DNA of 64,000 nt from Lepiota brunneoincarnata (Eukaryota; Basidiomycota; Agaricomycetes; Agaricales; Agaricaceae). The stretch covers positions 124,001 to 188,000 of the forward strand of contig JAEBUN010000036.1 in assembly GCA_023014365.1 (NCBI GenBank), read 5' to 3'. A program made the position numbers and the translations under genes. The notes beneath the pieces are model-generated. The model did no database searches, was not told the DNA's origin, and worked only from the letters and a program-made list of their open reading frames with translations. Below, piece by piece: positions 1 to 10,015 of the stretch (within the stretch, counting starts at the first letter, position 1; each line of letters opens with the position of its first letter).

Positions 1-368
1 GATAATGTAAGCCAGCTTGCAGCTCCATTCGCTCGCTAGCCACGAATCACGATGAACAGAGGTATTAGCGCACCTTTGGAATGCTTGACAATGGAAAAAT
101 CCGAGGCCTTGGCTTTTCCCTGTACAAGGCGACGATGATTGTTCTTTGACCTTCCAAGGTGGGAGATAGCATCCCATGGATTAATATAATTCTATAGCCT
201 GTACTGTAGTACCTCGCCCGTGATTCAATTGATCCTCAGGTCGTCACAGCTGTCACAAAACTGGGAACCAAGGCGAGTGTCATCGAAGGTCCCTGATCTT
301 TGTAGCTTACGCAACTCGCTAGGTAGGACTGGGAGTTCCAGTGATAATTACGAGGTCTACAACCAACC

Positions 369-1653
369 TCATAAGGACGACCCCTTTCTGACTGTCCTGC
401 CCCTAAACTCTCTTCCATCGTTCCCATTCACCAATGCGGCATGGAGTGCGATAATTGAACGGCGGAGGCTAGAGTTTATTCCCCAAAAAAAAAAGTTGAA
501 TGATACCCCTACCACCACAGGGAAGAGAAGTGAGAACGAACCTGATCTGTTCCAAATAATACTCCCTGAGTTCCTTGTATTTGATATACTGGTGTCGGCG
601 GTGAACAACGATGAGAAACCACGCAGTCATAATCATCGCTCGTGCAAATTCAGGCTTTCAGTTCTACGGGTGGATATAGGTAGTAAGACTCACCAACGAT
701 GATGGATGTAATCGTTATCGCCCATTGCCACCCCGGAATTTCATTGGGAGCATCTACAGGCTTCACGCACACCGCTTGCTCACAAGTGGCCTGTCTTCTG
801 GTTAGTAGTGGCCCCTTGACGGTCAAAAAAGAAAAAAGTTGATGTAGTAGTACCGATTCGCATTGAGAATTATCCTCGCAAGAGTCGCCTAGCCGCTTAG
901 TGTGCACGCAAGTCAGACTCGAAGGATCGCAGTGGAACAAGGGCAAGCGACAATTATGTCTAGTGACGGAGAGTGTGTAGAGCGTCCCAGAGAAAGGAGA
1001 GGGAAAGCTGTATGTTGTTTCCTCGATCGTACACGGGGCGGATAACGTGGCGTTTGCGTAGCTTTCCACTCCATTCAGCTGCCCAGTGATAAAAAGTCCA
1101 AGGTACGAGAAGCGACGTACGTGCAGACTCCATTCAAGCATAAACTCCTAGTATCAGCACTGGGGGTAGAAGCGCACTGTTCGTCGCGGGCAAGTTCGCA
1201 GTGAGACCCGGGGGCTAAGACCGGCCGACATCCACTCCCGTTATCGGGACAAAACAAGGGCGTAGAAGATCCGATTCGCGAGCACAAGGGAGGTAAAGGT
1301 TGATCAGGGGAAAAACCAAAAGGAAATTCGTCTCTTCTACAGAGTCTCGGTTGGCAAGACCCGCCGGGGTTAATGGTTGCTGTGCTTCCTGTCTTTGGAT
1401 CCGACTCGTGCTGGTGTGCCAGCGCTCTGGCTGGGCGGGATAGTTCTCTCGAAGCCGCGAGTGAAGGTCGAGAGCTGGAATTGAGTGGCGCACAGTACAT
1501 GGAATCCGCACATGAGGACACGAATTTGTGGGATAGGGGATCGAGGCGATCATGAGCTGGGTTACAGTTGCCGAGAGGATCCCCCGCCGTTCGCGCACTG
1601 TTTGTGAAGGCGCTAAGCACTAGGATTGCTGTTGGTACCGTACGACGCGACAT
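369..1653 (-). CDS. Cysteine-rich secreted type-I membrane protein, 5 exons
   Basis: Five exons join in frame: 1653-1121, 1061-854, 790-694, 638-542 and 468-369. Together they give 1035 nt, 344 aa, with GT-AG introns of 48-73 nt (the fourth donor is GTTCGT, the second intron has a CTAAC branch site). The N-terminus (MSRRTVPTAILVLSAF) reads as a signal peptide. The ectodomain carries many spaced cysteines, for example CRRDEFPFGF and a DSCEDNSQCES cluster. A single membrane segment (WQWAITITSIIV continuing AMIMTAWFLIVV) is followed by a basic, Tyr-rich cytosolic tail (HRRHQYIKYKELREYY). This order, cysteine-rich lumenal part then one helix then a short charged tail, resembles a conserved but uncharacterised group of basidiomycete proteins that I recall; I know no biochemical role. 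The start is the first ATG giving a signal peptide. The joins are inferred from splice signals and frame continuity; the exact 344-codon sum supports them. Confidence 0.72.
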
Positions 1654-2692
1654 AACGACAATTTCAATGGGATGGAGTGTTTACCGTGAAAATTACCGTC
1701 AGCCGCGGTGTATTATTCCGTCGGAATTCCCATTCTCGCGGGTCGGCTTTGAAACTTTGACGTAAGCTTACAACCATGATGCGCCTGCGCGGTTGACGTT
1801 GAAACCCGAACTGTCCGAATTACGTAGGAAATGTTCGGTGGTAGGGATTTTGGCATTGTCAAGGACAGTTCGTTGGAGAAAAATCCTAGGACTGGACCAC
1901 GCTGCCGAGTAGTGACCACCCACCCCCCCCCCCCCCGGCGGGCCTTTCCACTTGCGAAGCATCACTAAATTATACATACATCCAACATGACAGGTAGTAC
2001 TGTTGACTTCGGATGGCAGTGACACGACGGTCGAATCTCTCAATCAGGATGGGGTTACCACTGACGAGCGTCCAACAATGTTGACATCCCGACTAGAAGA
2101 TGCAGGGACATAGCCGCTCAGTCCAATGATGCTCCAGTGGGAAACATCACCTGCAGGAGGACGCTCATCACGCAAAGCGCTCATCGCCACCATGTGAACA
2201 TCCAAGACTAGCCAATCAGAGATAGATCAATACAGTTCGGCATCGCAAGTATATTTAGCCTCCGCCAGGAATATCTCGAGCACCGCTCATGGAAGCGCAG
2301 ATTTTACAGCCGAGGTCAGCCTTGGGCTGCCGAATCAAACGTTGGGATCCCGTCGCTATGTTTTTTGACAGTTAGTCATTATCGCGGTTTGATGGAACGC
2401 GTTTCGCCTGTGCGTTGGGCTTGTCGGGTCGTACATGAGGCATGCAGAGCACGGTTGTTATGTATATAAACAGTAGTCGGTTGGCTGTTGAGGAGCATCA
2501 TCTCCTTCGTTTTCTTCCCTTCCCTTCCTATTCCCCTTACTTCTGTTCTTTGGCCGGGTGCCTTGAGTTTTAAACTTTTCTTATTACCTTTCAACGTTCT
2601 TTTTGTTTTCAAGTATGTGACGATTGGCTGGATTTTCCGGATCGAAGTCACCGTAAACTGACAATTCTCCCAGCCAAACGACACTTATCACC
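1654..2692. other. Intergenic region
   Basis: About 1 kb between divergent genes. I see no credible reading frame. It contains a 16-nt poly-C run near 1922-1937. The last 250 bp look like a promoter: a TATA-like TATATAAA at about 2463, then pyrimidine-rich tracts (2500-2600) leading to the ATG at 2693. Confidence 0.5.
2463..2470 (+). promoter_or_regulatory. TATA-like box for the secreted protein gene at 2693
   Basis: A TATATAAA match lies about 225 bp upstream of the start codon, followed by CT-rich DNA typical of fungal transcription start regions. The distance would imply a 5' leader of roughly 150-200 nt. Inference from motif and position only. Confidence 0.35.
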
Positions 2693-3386
2693 ATGTTCGC
2701 TAAGCTTACATCTACTCTCCTTCTCGCCTCCGCCCTCGTCGCCGGTGCCGTCGCCAAGCCAGTGCCCGCAAGCAGGGATCTCGGTAAGTCCCCCCCCAAC
2801 TTCCAGAGCCCATTCACTCTATTTTCCCCGTCAACTCAACCCTCCTCCCCTTTTCAACTCAGTCGCCCGCACTGCGCCGTCCTTCAACCACTGGGGTGGC
2901 CTTTCCTCCTTCGACGGCTTTGACAACTTCTACGGTTCCGACAACTTCGACGGCTCCGCCCACTTCGTCCAAAATATCGAACAGGAGACCCGCGTCGTCT
3001 GCCACACCCAAGCCGTCGAGATCATCCAACAACGCCTCCTCGTGATCCAAGAGATGGCCAAACGGATCATCCTCGAGCAAGTTTGCGAAGTCGAAACCCA
3101 AACCGTCGTCTTTGAGCAATTCCATGCCAGCCTCGGTAACTTCCACGATGGCTTGCACCGCATCTCGGGCCACCAACCCAGCTATGACAGTGGTATCGCT
3201 AGCCACTTTGGTAACATCGTCCATGGTGACGGATCGCTCTCGAATGATAACTTTGGTTTCTCTGGCCGTGACTTTGGTTCCCACAGTGTTGTTGTTGGGG
3301 GTTCGAACTGGGATAATAGCAAATCACCTGCGTCTGTTGGTTCTGCCTTCACCGATGCTCAGAGTGCCATTTCCTCCTTGCATTAA
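2693..3386 (+). CDS. Small secreted protein, 2 exons
   Basis: Exon 1 is 2693-2783 and exon 2 is 2863-3386, with a GTAAGT...CAG intron of 79 nt. The product of about 204 aa starts with a clear signal peptide (MFAKLTSTLLLASALVAGAVA, Ala cleavage region). Next comes an Asn/Phe/Gly-rich stretch with FDNFYGSDNFDGS-type repeats, then a helical, Glu/Gln/Val-rich segment (CHTQAVEIIQQRLLVIQEMAK) with two cysteines. The C-terminus is Gly/Ser-rich (FGFSGRDFGSHSV). It has the hallmarks of a secreted, possibly cell-wall associated, basidiomycete protein. I cannot name a family with a known activity. The start is supported by the signal peptide and by a TATA-like element upstream. Confidence 0.75.
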
Positions 3387-3760
3387 GCGATTTACGATCT
3401 TCATGCGATTGTAGAATGACCTTAGCTTAACATGGAGTTTTTAGTTGTTGTTTATGAACGTTGTAGAGCTTGGTAATATTATTTAGTCGATCGTTAGAAT
3501 AATCACTGCACCTCGGACTTCCTGGTCATTCGCTCTTTGTGAATTCTAATTGGTTGGCGTGCAAAAAAAAAAAAACGAGGCGAAAAGGATGAGCTCCTAC
3601 CCCGTTTAGATAAATCTTCTCTGAGTGACTGGAACTGCTCTCGCTCAGCGGAAATGAAATAACATGTTGGTATCGGATTACAGTAATTAGTACGCGTTTA
3701 CGTTATGCTTCTGAGACTACACTGCGCGATTCAGAACACGAGGGAAGCAGGGGTAAACAA

Positions 3761-4338
3761 TTACACACCTGCTTTCTGCTTTCCTTTCGCACTCCCCTTT
3801 GGCTGACGTTCGTACGCATTAGGCCTTGGATCACTATCACTGGTACTCCCATCCCCTTGGGGTCGACGTCGTCGATGGTGCCGGTGGTGGTGTCGATTGT
3901 GATTGTGGCTGTGCCCCTCTCCACCACATGGAGAGGAAGAGTCAGAGTCAGAGTCCGGGTCCGTCGACGACTCATCCGATGAGGATTCATCAAACTTTCG
4001 TGGCTTGTGATAGATACAACAGACTGCAGTAAACGGTTTGAATATGAGAGCCTTAGGTTCGGAGCACATGAGAGAAGATAGACAAACGCACTCTTGGATT
4101 TCTTCTTTCCCATATGTTCATTATCGACAACATCGTCTACCCATGCTACTCGTGGACCATTACGCCTCCTTGCACCTCTAAGCCTGAGCGCACCAACCAC
4201 TGCTGCTTCCTCTGATTCGCATTCTTGGCCCTCGGCCTCATTTTCTTCCTTGGTCGGATCTCGCGTGATAGTCACGGTGCGTGAAGCGTTGGCTGGTGAA
4301 GAGGTGGATAACCGTAGGATGGCTGGTGAGCTGGTCAT
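3761..4338 (-). CDS. YPI1: Type-1 protein phosphatase regulator YPI1 (PPP1R11/inhibitor-3 family)
   Basis: Exon 1 (4338-4092) and exon 2 (4023-3761) join through a 68-nt intron (GTGCGT...CAG) to give 169 aa. The PP1-binding core is unmistakable: RVAWVDDVVDNEHMGKKKSK followed across the intron by ICCIYHKPRKFDE. This is the KVxW-type docking segment and the conserved CCIYHKPRxFDES block of Ypi1/inhibitor-3 proteins. The family binds and regulates the Glc7/PP1 catalytic subunit in the nucleus. The N-terminus contains the usual 'TITRDP' stretch. The C-terminus is Ser/Asp-rich, then His/Arg-rich (NHNRHHHRHHRRRR), and ends in PNAYERQPKGS-like basic residues, as in other fungal members. An alternative last intron (donor GTGTGT near 3767) would change only the last residues. 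Confidence 0.9.
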
Positions 4339-5021
4339 GATGGAGTGTGAGCAAAGGGTCTAGGAGTAGCGTATGACGCTTGGTGAAGTAGAAGTGAGAA
4401 CGAAGGAACAGGCGCACGTGGTTCATTGTGTTATGTAAGCGACATATCTTATCCGTACTAGGTCGGGCCAGGCCTGGCCAAAATTTGGTGGGCCAGGAAC
4501 CTGGCCCTTTATGTCCGCCGAGGTAGACTTGAGCTTTTGGCGTGCCTGCGGGCAATGCACGGTCACTGCCAAGTCTTAGACTGGGCCCAAGTCGGACCGC
4601 ACACCCCATAATTCAGGGTATGCACCATTCAAAAACCTTGCTGCAGCTCTACATCCGTTCCCCTAAGCCTCCGCAACATGTTTCCATTCGAATGGCAAGA
4701 GGATATACCCATCTAGTTGCAGCCTGATGCTGGAGGGCTAAAGAAATATTTCGCATATCGAGTACTGGGAATCGGATGCCAGCTTGTCTAAATCACAGTT
4801 GCCAGTGACGTCATCTAGTTCATTGCTGCGCTGGCAAATTGTTGGGCAAAGACAAATAAATAAATGTGTCTATTGTGTAGAGTGGGGTGTATAGACAGGT
4901 GCAGCTTCAGTCGTCTATGGTATTATCTAGACAGGACGAGGGTTTCAATATCCGATAACGAATTAAGTCGGGATTAGGTGTATAGCATGCAATATGTCAT
5001 CTGTCTGCCCAAAGAAACAAC
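4339..5021. other. Intergenic region, no gene seen
   Basis: About 680 bp between two minus-strand genes. It contains GGCC-rich inverted motifs around 4460-4510. I found no supported coding frame. Confidence 0.4.
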
Positions 5022-5577
5022 TCAAGCAGTCTGTAGGGGTCAAGTGAGTCGCAGAATCTATCGCCCAGTAGCGGAGTATGAACTCACAGCCTCCTTGAGA
5101 TGGGTAATGAGATCACTCCTGTCTTTCTCCTTCTTCAAACCGGCGAAGGCCATTTTTGTGCCAGGAATGTACTGCAGGGAGAGGGGTGACGTCAATGTTT
5201 TCATCACATCCAGTGGAGAGCGGTAGCACGCACCTTTTTGGGGTTCTCGAGGTACTCGAAAAGAGTCTCCTCGCTCCACGTGATGCCCTTGTTAACGTTG
5301 GCAGCGGTGTACGAAAAGCCCTCGGCTTGCCCAGTTTTGCGGCCGAAGAGACTACCAACGACGTCAAGATCGTCAGAAGGAACGAAGGATATCGTGACTC
5401 ACCCATGTAGGTTTGGGCCAACCTTGTGGGGCCCTTTTGCCTCAAGGGTATGGCATTGAGCACAACGAGTCTTGAAGAGACTGGCACCCTTGCTAGCGTC
5501 ACCTGTTCATCGCATTATCGCGTCAATCCACCTGCCAGCGCATTCATTAAAAGCAACAAACCAGGAGCGAAAGGCAT
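5022..5577 (-). CDS. CYC1: Cytochrome c, 5 exons
   Basis: Five exons: 5577-5562, 5502-5403, 5351-5234, 5171-5088 and a 9-nt last exon 5030-5022. They sum to 327 nt, 108 aa. The protein starts [19 protein letters not shown] and carries the haem-attachment motif CAQCH. It has [18 protein letters not shown], the Met-ligand block [14 protein letters not shown], and ends [11 protein letters not shown]. Length and all landmarks match mitochondrial cytochrome c, the soluble intermembrane-space electron carrier between complexes III and IV. Intron 1 has an unusual GTTTGT donor; the others are GTGAGT or GTGCGT. The very short first and last exons mean that automated annotation may miss both ends. A HAP/CCAAT-type site lies upstream. 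Confidence 0.96.
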
Positions 5578-5719
5578 ATTCTAGAAAATAGGCGGAAGAG
5601 GATTAGAGGAAAGGTCAACGAAACGCGCAGAGAGATGATGATGTGGTGCAGAGTTGACACGGAAAAGTTTCTGAAAAGCGGGCCTTTGACATCATGTGAC
5701 CAGCCGGTTTTTCCCGGAA

Positions 5720-5727
5720 ACCAATCA
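5720..5727 (-). promoter_or_regulatory. CCAAT/HAP-complex-like site upstream of cytochrome c
   Basis: On the minus strand this reads TGATTGGT, a match to the TNATTGGT consensus bound by the HAP2/3/4/5 CCAAT complex that activates respiratory genes in yeast. It lies about 145 bp upstream of the cytochrome c start, on the gene's sense strand. One short motif can occur by chance; the gene context makes it plausible. Confidence 0.4.
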
Positions 5728-5870
5728 TATCGGTCCGATTTGGTGACAGAGTGGCCCGACCGACGCGGGGCGTCGACGACTCACTCCGTTCCGTCCGATA
5801 GCCGTAACTCGGCGACAAACATTCGAACTCTCCTAAGTAAACATTATCTATCGCGTACGGTTGTCATGAT

Positions 5871-8122
5871 TTATACTACCACGTTCCATCCATTCTCGAC
5901 AAGTGGTGAACATTCCATCTCGTACTGTAACCCAACGAGGCATGTTCGCCAGTCACGACCCAGGAAAAACATTACGTCGGGCTCCTTCCGATCCAACCAG
6001 CAATCCTTGTGCAAGGAGAGCCAACACATATGGCTAGGGTTCTCCTGAAGAGATTTTGAGGACTGGGAGCTCAAGAGTAGAACCCAACTCACATCGACGG
6101 GAAACATTGCAGGCTTCATCAGCCCCCCATATTCCTCGAGGATTGCATGATCTGTCTCACAATTCGGCGACGATCTAATTAGTCCTTCATTGCGCTCGCC
6201 CTGTCCGATACAAAATTTCTTATCCATGTATGTGTTCTAATAATGAACCAAAACTCACCAAGGAATATAGCCAGTTTGAAAATATTAACATTTGGATAGG
6301 ATCAACGAATCCCATATGGTGAAAATGAAGGTCACGGAGCTGATCCACTGCCTGTGAGATATCCCTGTAGTACTCAAAGAACCAGACCACGCCTCCCTCG
6401 AACTGGTCGAGGTGAGAAAAAAGGTCATGGGTAGGGTCTTCCCGCCCAACCGTGATCCATTTCAGCTCCGGGTAAGGGCTCCGACATATATTTTGGTCTG
6501 TGCAATCCTTTGAGTTCAGACTTGCCGAAGTATGGGATACGGCTCACCCTCCAACTCGCAAAAGTCTTCAACAAACCAATTATACCACCGAAGCCACGAC
6601 ACCGCAATGTCGGATCGTCCCTGGCGCCCCTAAGCCTCCGGCTACTCTCAAACAGAGCTCAAGCCGCGAGTTGAGATCATCGCAATCCTCATCACGTATG
6701 AATTTCAGAATAGTCGAGGCAAAGATGAAAAGACCAGAGGCTGCACTCGCAAGTCGTCGTAGCTGGGCCCCTGGTGGCCATGACTCTCCCACCCGACATG
6801 AATAGCATCCCAGTGTTCCTGATGGATCTCACTGAAGCCATCTCGGAGAAAGCGATGGACATCCTGTTGCGTTTCAGTGTCATCGATCGACAACCCCTCG
6901 CGTCTGCAACTGATCTCGAAATCAGCCCTCAAGAGGAGACGTTTCAGATGCCATTCTGGTCGACTGCAAACCATCCATATGAGAGGGAATGTGTCCACCA
7001 ACCGAACGTGCTCGCTGATCAACTCAATAAACTCGCACTGCGCTCGCTGATCAACTCAATAAACTCGCACTGCGCTCGCTGGCCATTACACTGGTCCAGC
7101 CCATCCTCAAGAACGGTCGCTCGACACTGAGACGACGCTGCTCCTTCAAGACGGTGAAGGGTTCGACAATGAGCTTCTTGAATTGAGATCGAATGTTTTT
7201 CTCCAGGATGCTCGGATTGTCTGCGAGCCTCTGCGTGATCAGATACTTGTATTCGGGGAATTGAATGGCAAACTGATAGGCAATAGTGGGAATGACACGG
7301 AGTGGGTCATCGCGGTTGTTAAACTTCGAGAAAAAGAATGCGGCTCCGAGTCGGTCAGTGTCTTGGCAATGCTCCGCTATGGTTTGAGCAACGATTTTCC
7401 AGTTCCGACAGGGCCAAGAAGCCAGAGCATGCGCCAGCGCCTATGAGGGTCGTTGAGCCATGTCGTGATCTTCCCTCTGAGCTCCTTCCTTGTCTCGGGA
7501 TGGCAGAGGGGTGGTGGATACCGGGCAGAGGAGTCTACCTCTGCACCAGGGATCCTTTTGTTCTCGAGAACTTGGAGGACTATCCTATACTGTCAAGGAC
7601 TTGATGGTACTGCAAGTAAAACAGATATACCTGTCCTCCCTGTTTCGAATACTTGGGTAAGCTGGTCGATCATGGTAGGGTTGTTTATCAGGAGGTGGTG
7701 AGCGCCAGCGAAGAACTGTGCGACTTGATCCTGGTGCTGAGGCCCTACAAGACATATCGGACAGATCCACGATGCAATCGAGCACCAGCTGCAGTACACA
7801 TACCAGTCAACTGAGTACCAGTGTTCTCTGGTCCCGATCCTGGCAGGTTGCTCATCGCTCTGCTCTCCTACTGTAATGTGTGCGGTATCGGCATGCGGCT
7901 CGGAAGGGGTACTAGTATTCAAAGGGGTATCTGCCTGTTCCCTCGCTCCGCTTGAACCGGGCTCAGCTGGGTGTAACTGGCAGCCCGGCTGTTCAGTACG
8001 ATGTCCTGCGATTTGGTGATGGTGCTGCTGATGCCAGGTGCAAGGCCGTGTCTGTTCTTTCTCAACTTGGTCTTAATAGATTTTGTAAGGGATTTAGCGC
8101 CCCACTCTTCGGGAATGAGCAT
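5871..8122 (-). pseudogene. NACHT/NLR-like pseudogene (copy 1)
   Basis: Starts at 8122 with MLIPEEWGAKSLTKSIKTK, then a low-complexity linker and the segment FFAGAHHLLINNPTMIDQ. A P-loop follows near 7415 (MLWLLGPVGTGKS, after the PPPLCHPETRKEL approach). Farther along are LIWMVCSRPEWHLKRLL and the C-terminal RNEGLIRSSPNCETD and FFLGRDW blocks. These parts match copies 2 and 3 in order. It is clearly dead: frame breaks after the P-loop, a 32-bp tandem duplication (7010-7041 and 7042-7073) in the Walker B region plus a deletion beside it, a 1-nt deletion near 6790, and loss of about 330 bp corresponding to the post-NACHT helical region (after LGAPGTI). NACHT proteins act as nucleotide-dependent switches in fungal allorecognition and immunity-like responses; none is expected here. 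Confidence 0.85.
7010..7073. repeat. 32-bp tandem duplication inside NLR copy 1
   Basis: Two adjacent perfect 32-bp units (7010-7041, 7042-7073). Neither NLR copy 2 nor copy 3 has the duplication, so it arose in this copy. Thirty-two is not a multiple of three, so it breaks the frame. Confidence 0.95.
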
Positions 8123-8191
8123 GGTAGTAGGAAGGGTCTGGTATGGTGTGAACAGAAGTGCACGAGTGTCTATCGCTCGAAGAAGCAGGCT

Positions 8192-8990
8192 CGATGATGA
8201 CCATCGGACAACACTCTTGCTTGATGCGTCCTCTTCCTGCCTTGTCTTATGCATTTGACCCTGCTGGGGAAACCACTCAGATGGACAAACTAGATTCCAT
8301 TCAACCTTACAAATTTGTTGTTCTTGCAGACTCTCCTGACCTGCCACAGCCCCATTTGTTATCGTACGATGGAAACTTCCGCACAGGTGACTTGTTTGAA
8401 AAGAACAAAAGCAGACCTTTTATTTTTCGTGGGTGCAACGATGACTGGATCAAGATTGAGGTGCCCAAATGATCTGATGCTAAGTAAGTTTACTCCTTCC
8501 TGTGTTGAGTACATATTAAAGCACAGCTGGACGTTTCCTCAGGGTCATTGAGGACCAAGTAAGGGGCCTGTGCAGTGATGTAGTTAAGGACTGCGACGTC
8601 GTTGGCAACGACAGGCCCTCACCAGTTCTGTTTGTTGAACAATTTAGCTCCGAGTCGGATACCTTGGCAGACGGGAATCTGAAGGATATCATTCTCAGCG
8701 GAATGAAGCACTTCAACGGCAAGTGTTATACTCATGAACGTGTCATAGATCAGAGGCTCATTTTTGTCGTGCCAGACTGCTCACTGCCCGGAATTTGAGT
8801 GCTTCATTCAGCCCCCAGCATTAATTACTTAATGAGGTTCCTTGCCGCAGACGAAGGGTAGTATCAGGTATGATATCTTGGTGAATTCTTATCCTTGGAT
8901 TTATTCAAATGCATGTATTGTAGGCGAAACGTCATTGAGGAGTTATATTTGAAACAATTGGATGATGTGTATACTTTGGTCTATGCTTAG
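8192..8990 (+). pseudogene. 3' remnant of an adenylate-forming (NRPS-like/AMP-binding) enzyme gene
   Basis: The plus strand encodes the C-terminal part of a fungal acyl-adenylating enzyme. It has a LMRPLPALSY stretch, then YDGNFRTGDLFEK (the AMP-binding TGDL motif), then FRGCNDDWIK (hinge). After an intron (donor GTAAGT near 8483, acceptor CAG near 8551) comes IEDQVRGLCSDVVKDC, VVGNDRPSPVLFVEQF and KHFNGKCYTHERV. The final TKGSIRRNVIEELYLKQLDD joins perfectly across an intron and ends at TAG 8990. Damage includes an in-frame TGA at 8470 and a lost donor after SLPG (about 8799). The 5' part is missing: the fragment begins where NLR copy 1 homology ends. The family activates carboxylic acids as acyl-AMP. 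Confidence 0.75.
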
Positions 8991-10015
8991 CCCCCGTAAC
9001 TTCCAACTTCATAAATAACCGATGTTTGAATTGTGTTCTGTAAAATGACATGCACTTTTCTGAGTGAGGAGCATGGGAAAGTGAACCGGTCAGAATTGCT
9101 TTCACCTTGGCGAGTGCCTCTCAAGACACTTTGTCACTTGCAATATTACCGACCATGCGATATTCATAGAGTTCCCGGATTTTTATTTGACTAAATCCCT
9201 GGCTGGCACCTCTCACAGAAACCATCTTACTCGGCCCCATCCTTCAGGTTCCTAATCTCACTGCTACGGGGACACTGAACTTCTATGGCACTTGTCACTT
9301 CGGACATTTGGCTATCAACTACGAGGCCCACGATATCCACTCTCATCTTCGAGCAAGTGATTAACGCTACAACCATCGAGTACGGTTAGTGCATGCCCAA
9401 ACCCTGAGTACATTTGCACAATTTCCCGAGCCACGTCATGCACGGGGCGAGGACGCAGACCATCTTGACCCGGAGAGGTGGTTAGACCTGAAGAGGGTTG
9501 TCAAATTCACGTCGAGTCTCTAGCTGGGGAAATCATGGTGGTTAAGGATGCAAGCGAGGGTTTGGGATTTGTATTTTGGCTCGGGTCCAATCAGGGGAGC
9601 AATACCCTAGGAGTGAGTCCACCTTGAGTTTCAGCAAGAAACATGGCCAGTCCATTTACAGTTGCACTGACGATTCACACTGGATGCCAGAGCTACAGGA
9701 GCAGGTTTGAGAAAGGGAGGCAGAGGGAAGGTTTTGCTGGACGAGGTTGCCGAGTGGGGTCACAAGGTGAATAGGATCAATGTCTATTCGAGGGGGGACT
9801 GAAGAACTTGACCCCTCCTAGCTACCATATACATGAGATAGCTAATTCTAATAGATGTCACGTCCTTACACACATGTACACCCTCGCGTGTCTATGGATT
9901 CATGTCTAGCTCTAGTGCCACTATTATTTGTCAGCTCACTGTAGTGGATGGATAGCAGATACATAGCACAAGCATAATGGATATATTGTTGCCTTGGACC
10001 CCAATTAGAATCCCC
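8991..10015. other. Unassigned region with a possible degenerate coding fragment
   Basis: No open frame longer than a few dozen codons. At about 9446-9490 the plus strand reads GEDADHLDPERWLD, resembling the PERW motif of fungal cytochrome P450s, but I could not find a convincing haem loop or ExxR in phase. Otherwise I see only AT-rich intergenic-like sequence. Confidence 0.3.

Noticed and set aside
220..702. 160-codon plus-strand ORF
   Set aside because: Antisense to the last exons and introns of the five-exon minus-strand secreted protein gene, with no protein-like features.
1921..1937. Poly-C run as a regulatory element
   Set aside because: Simple homopolymer, no supporting context.
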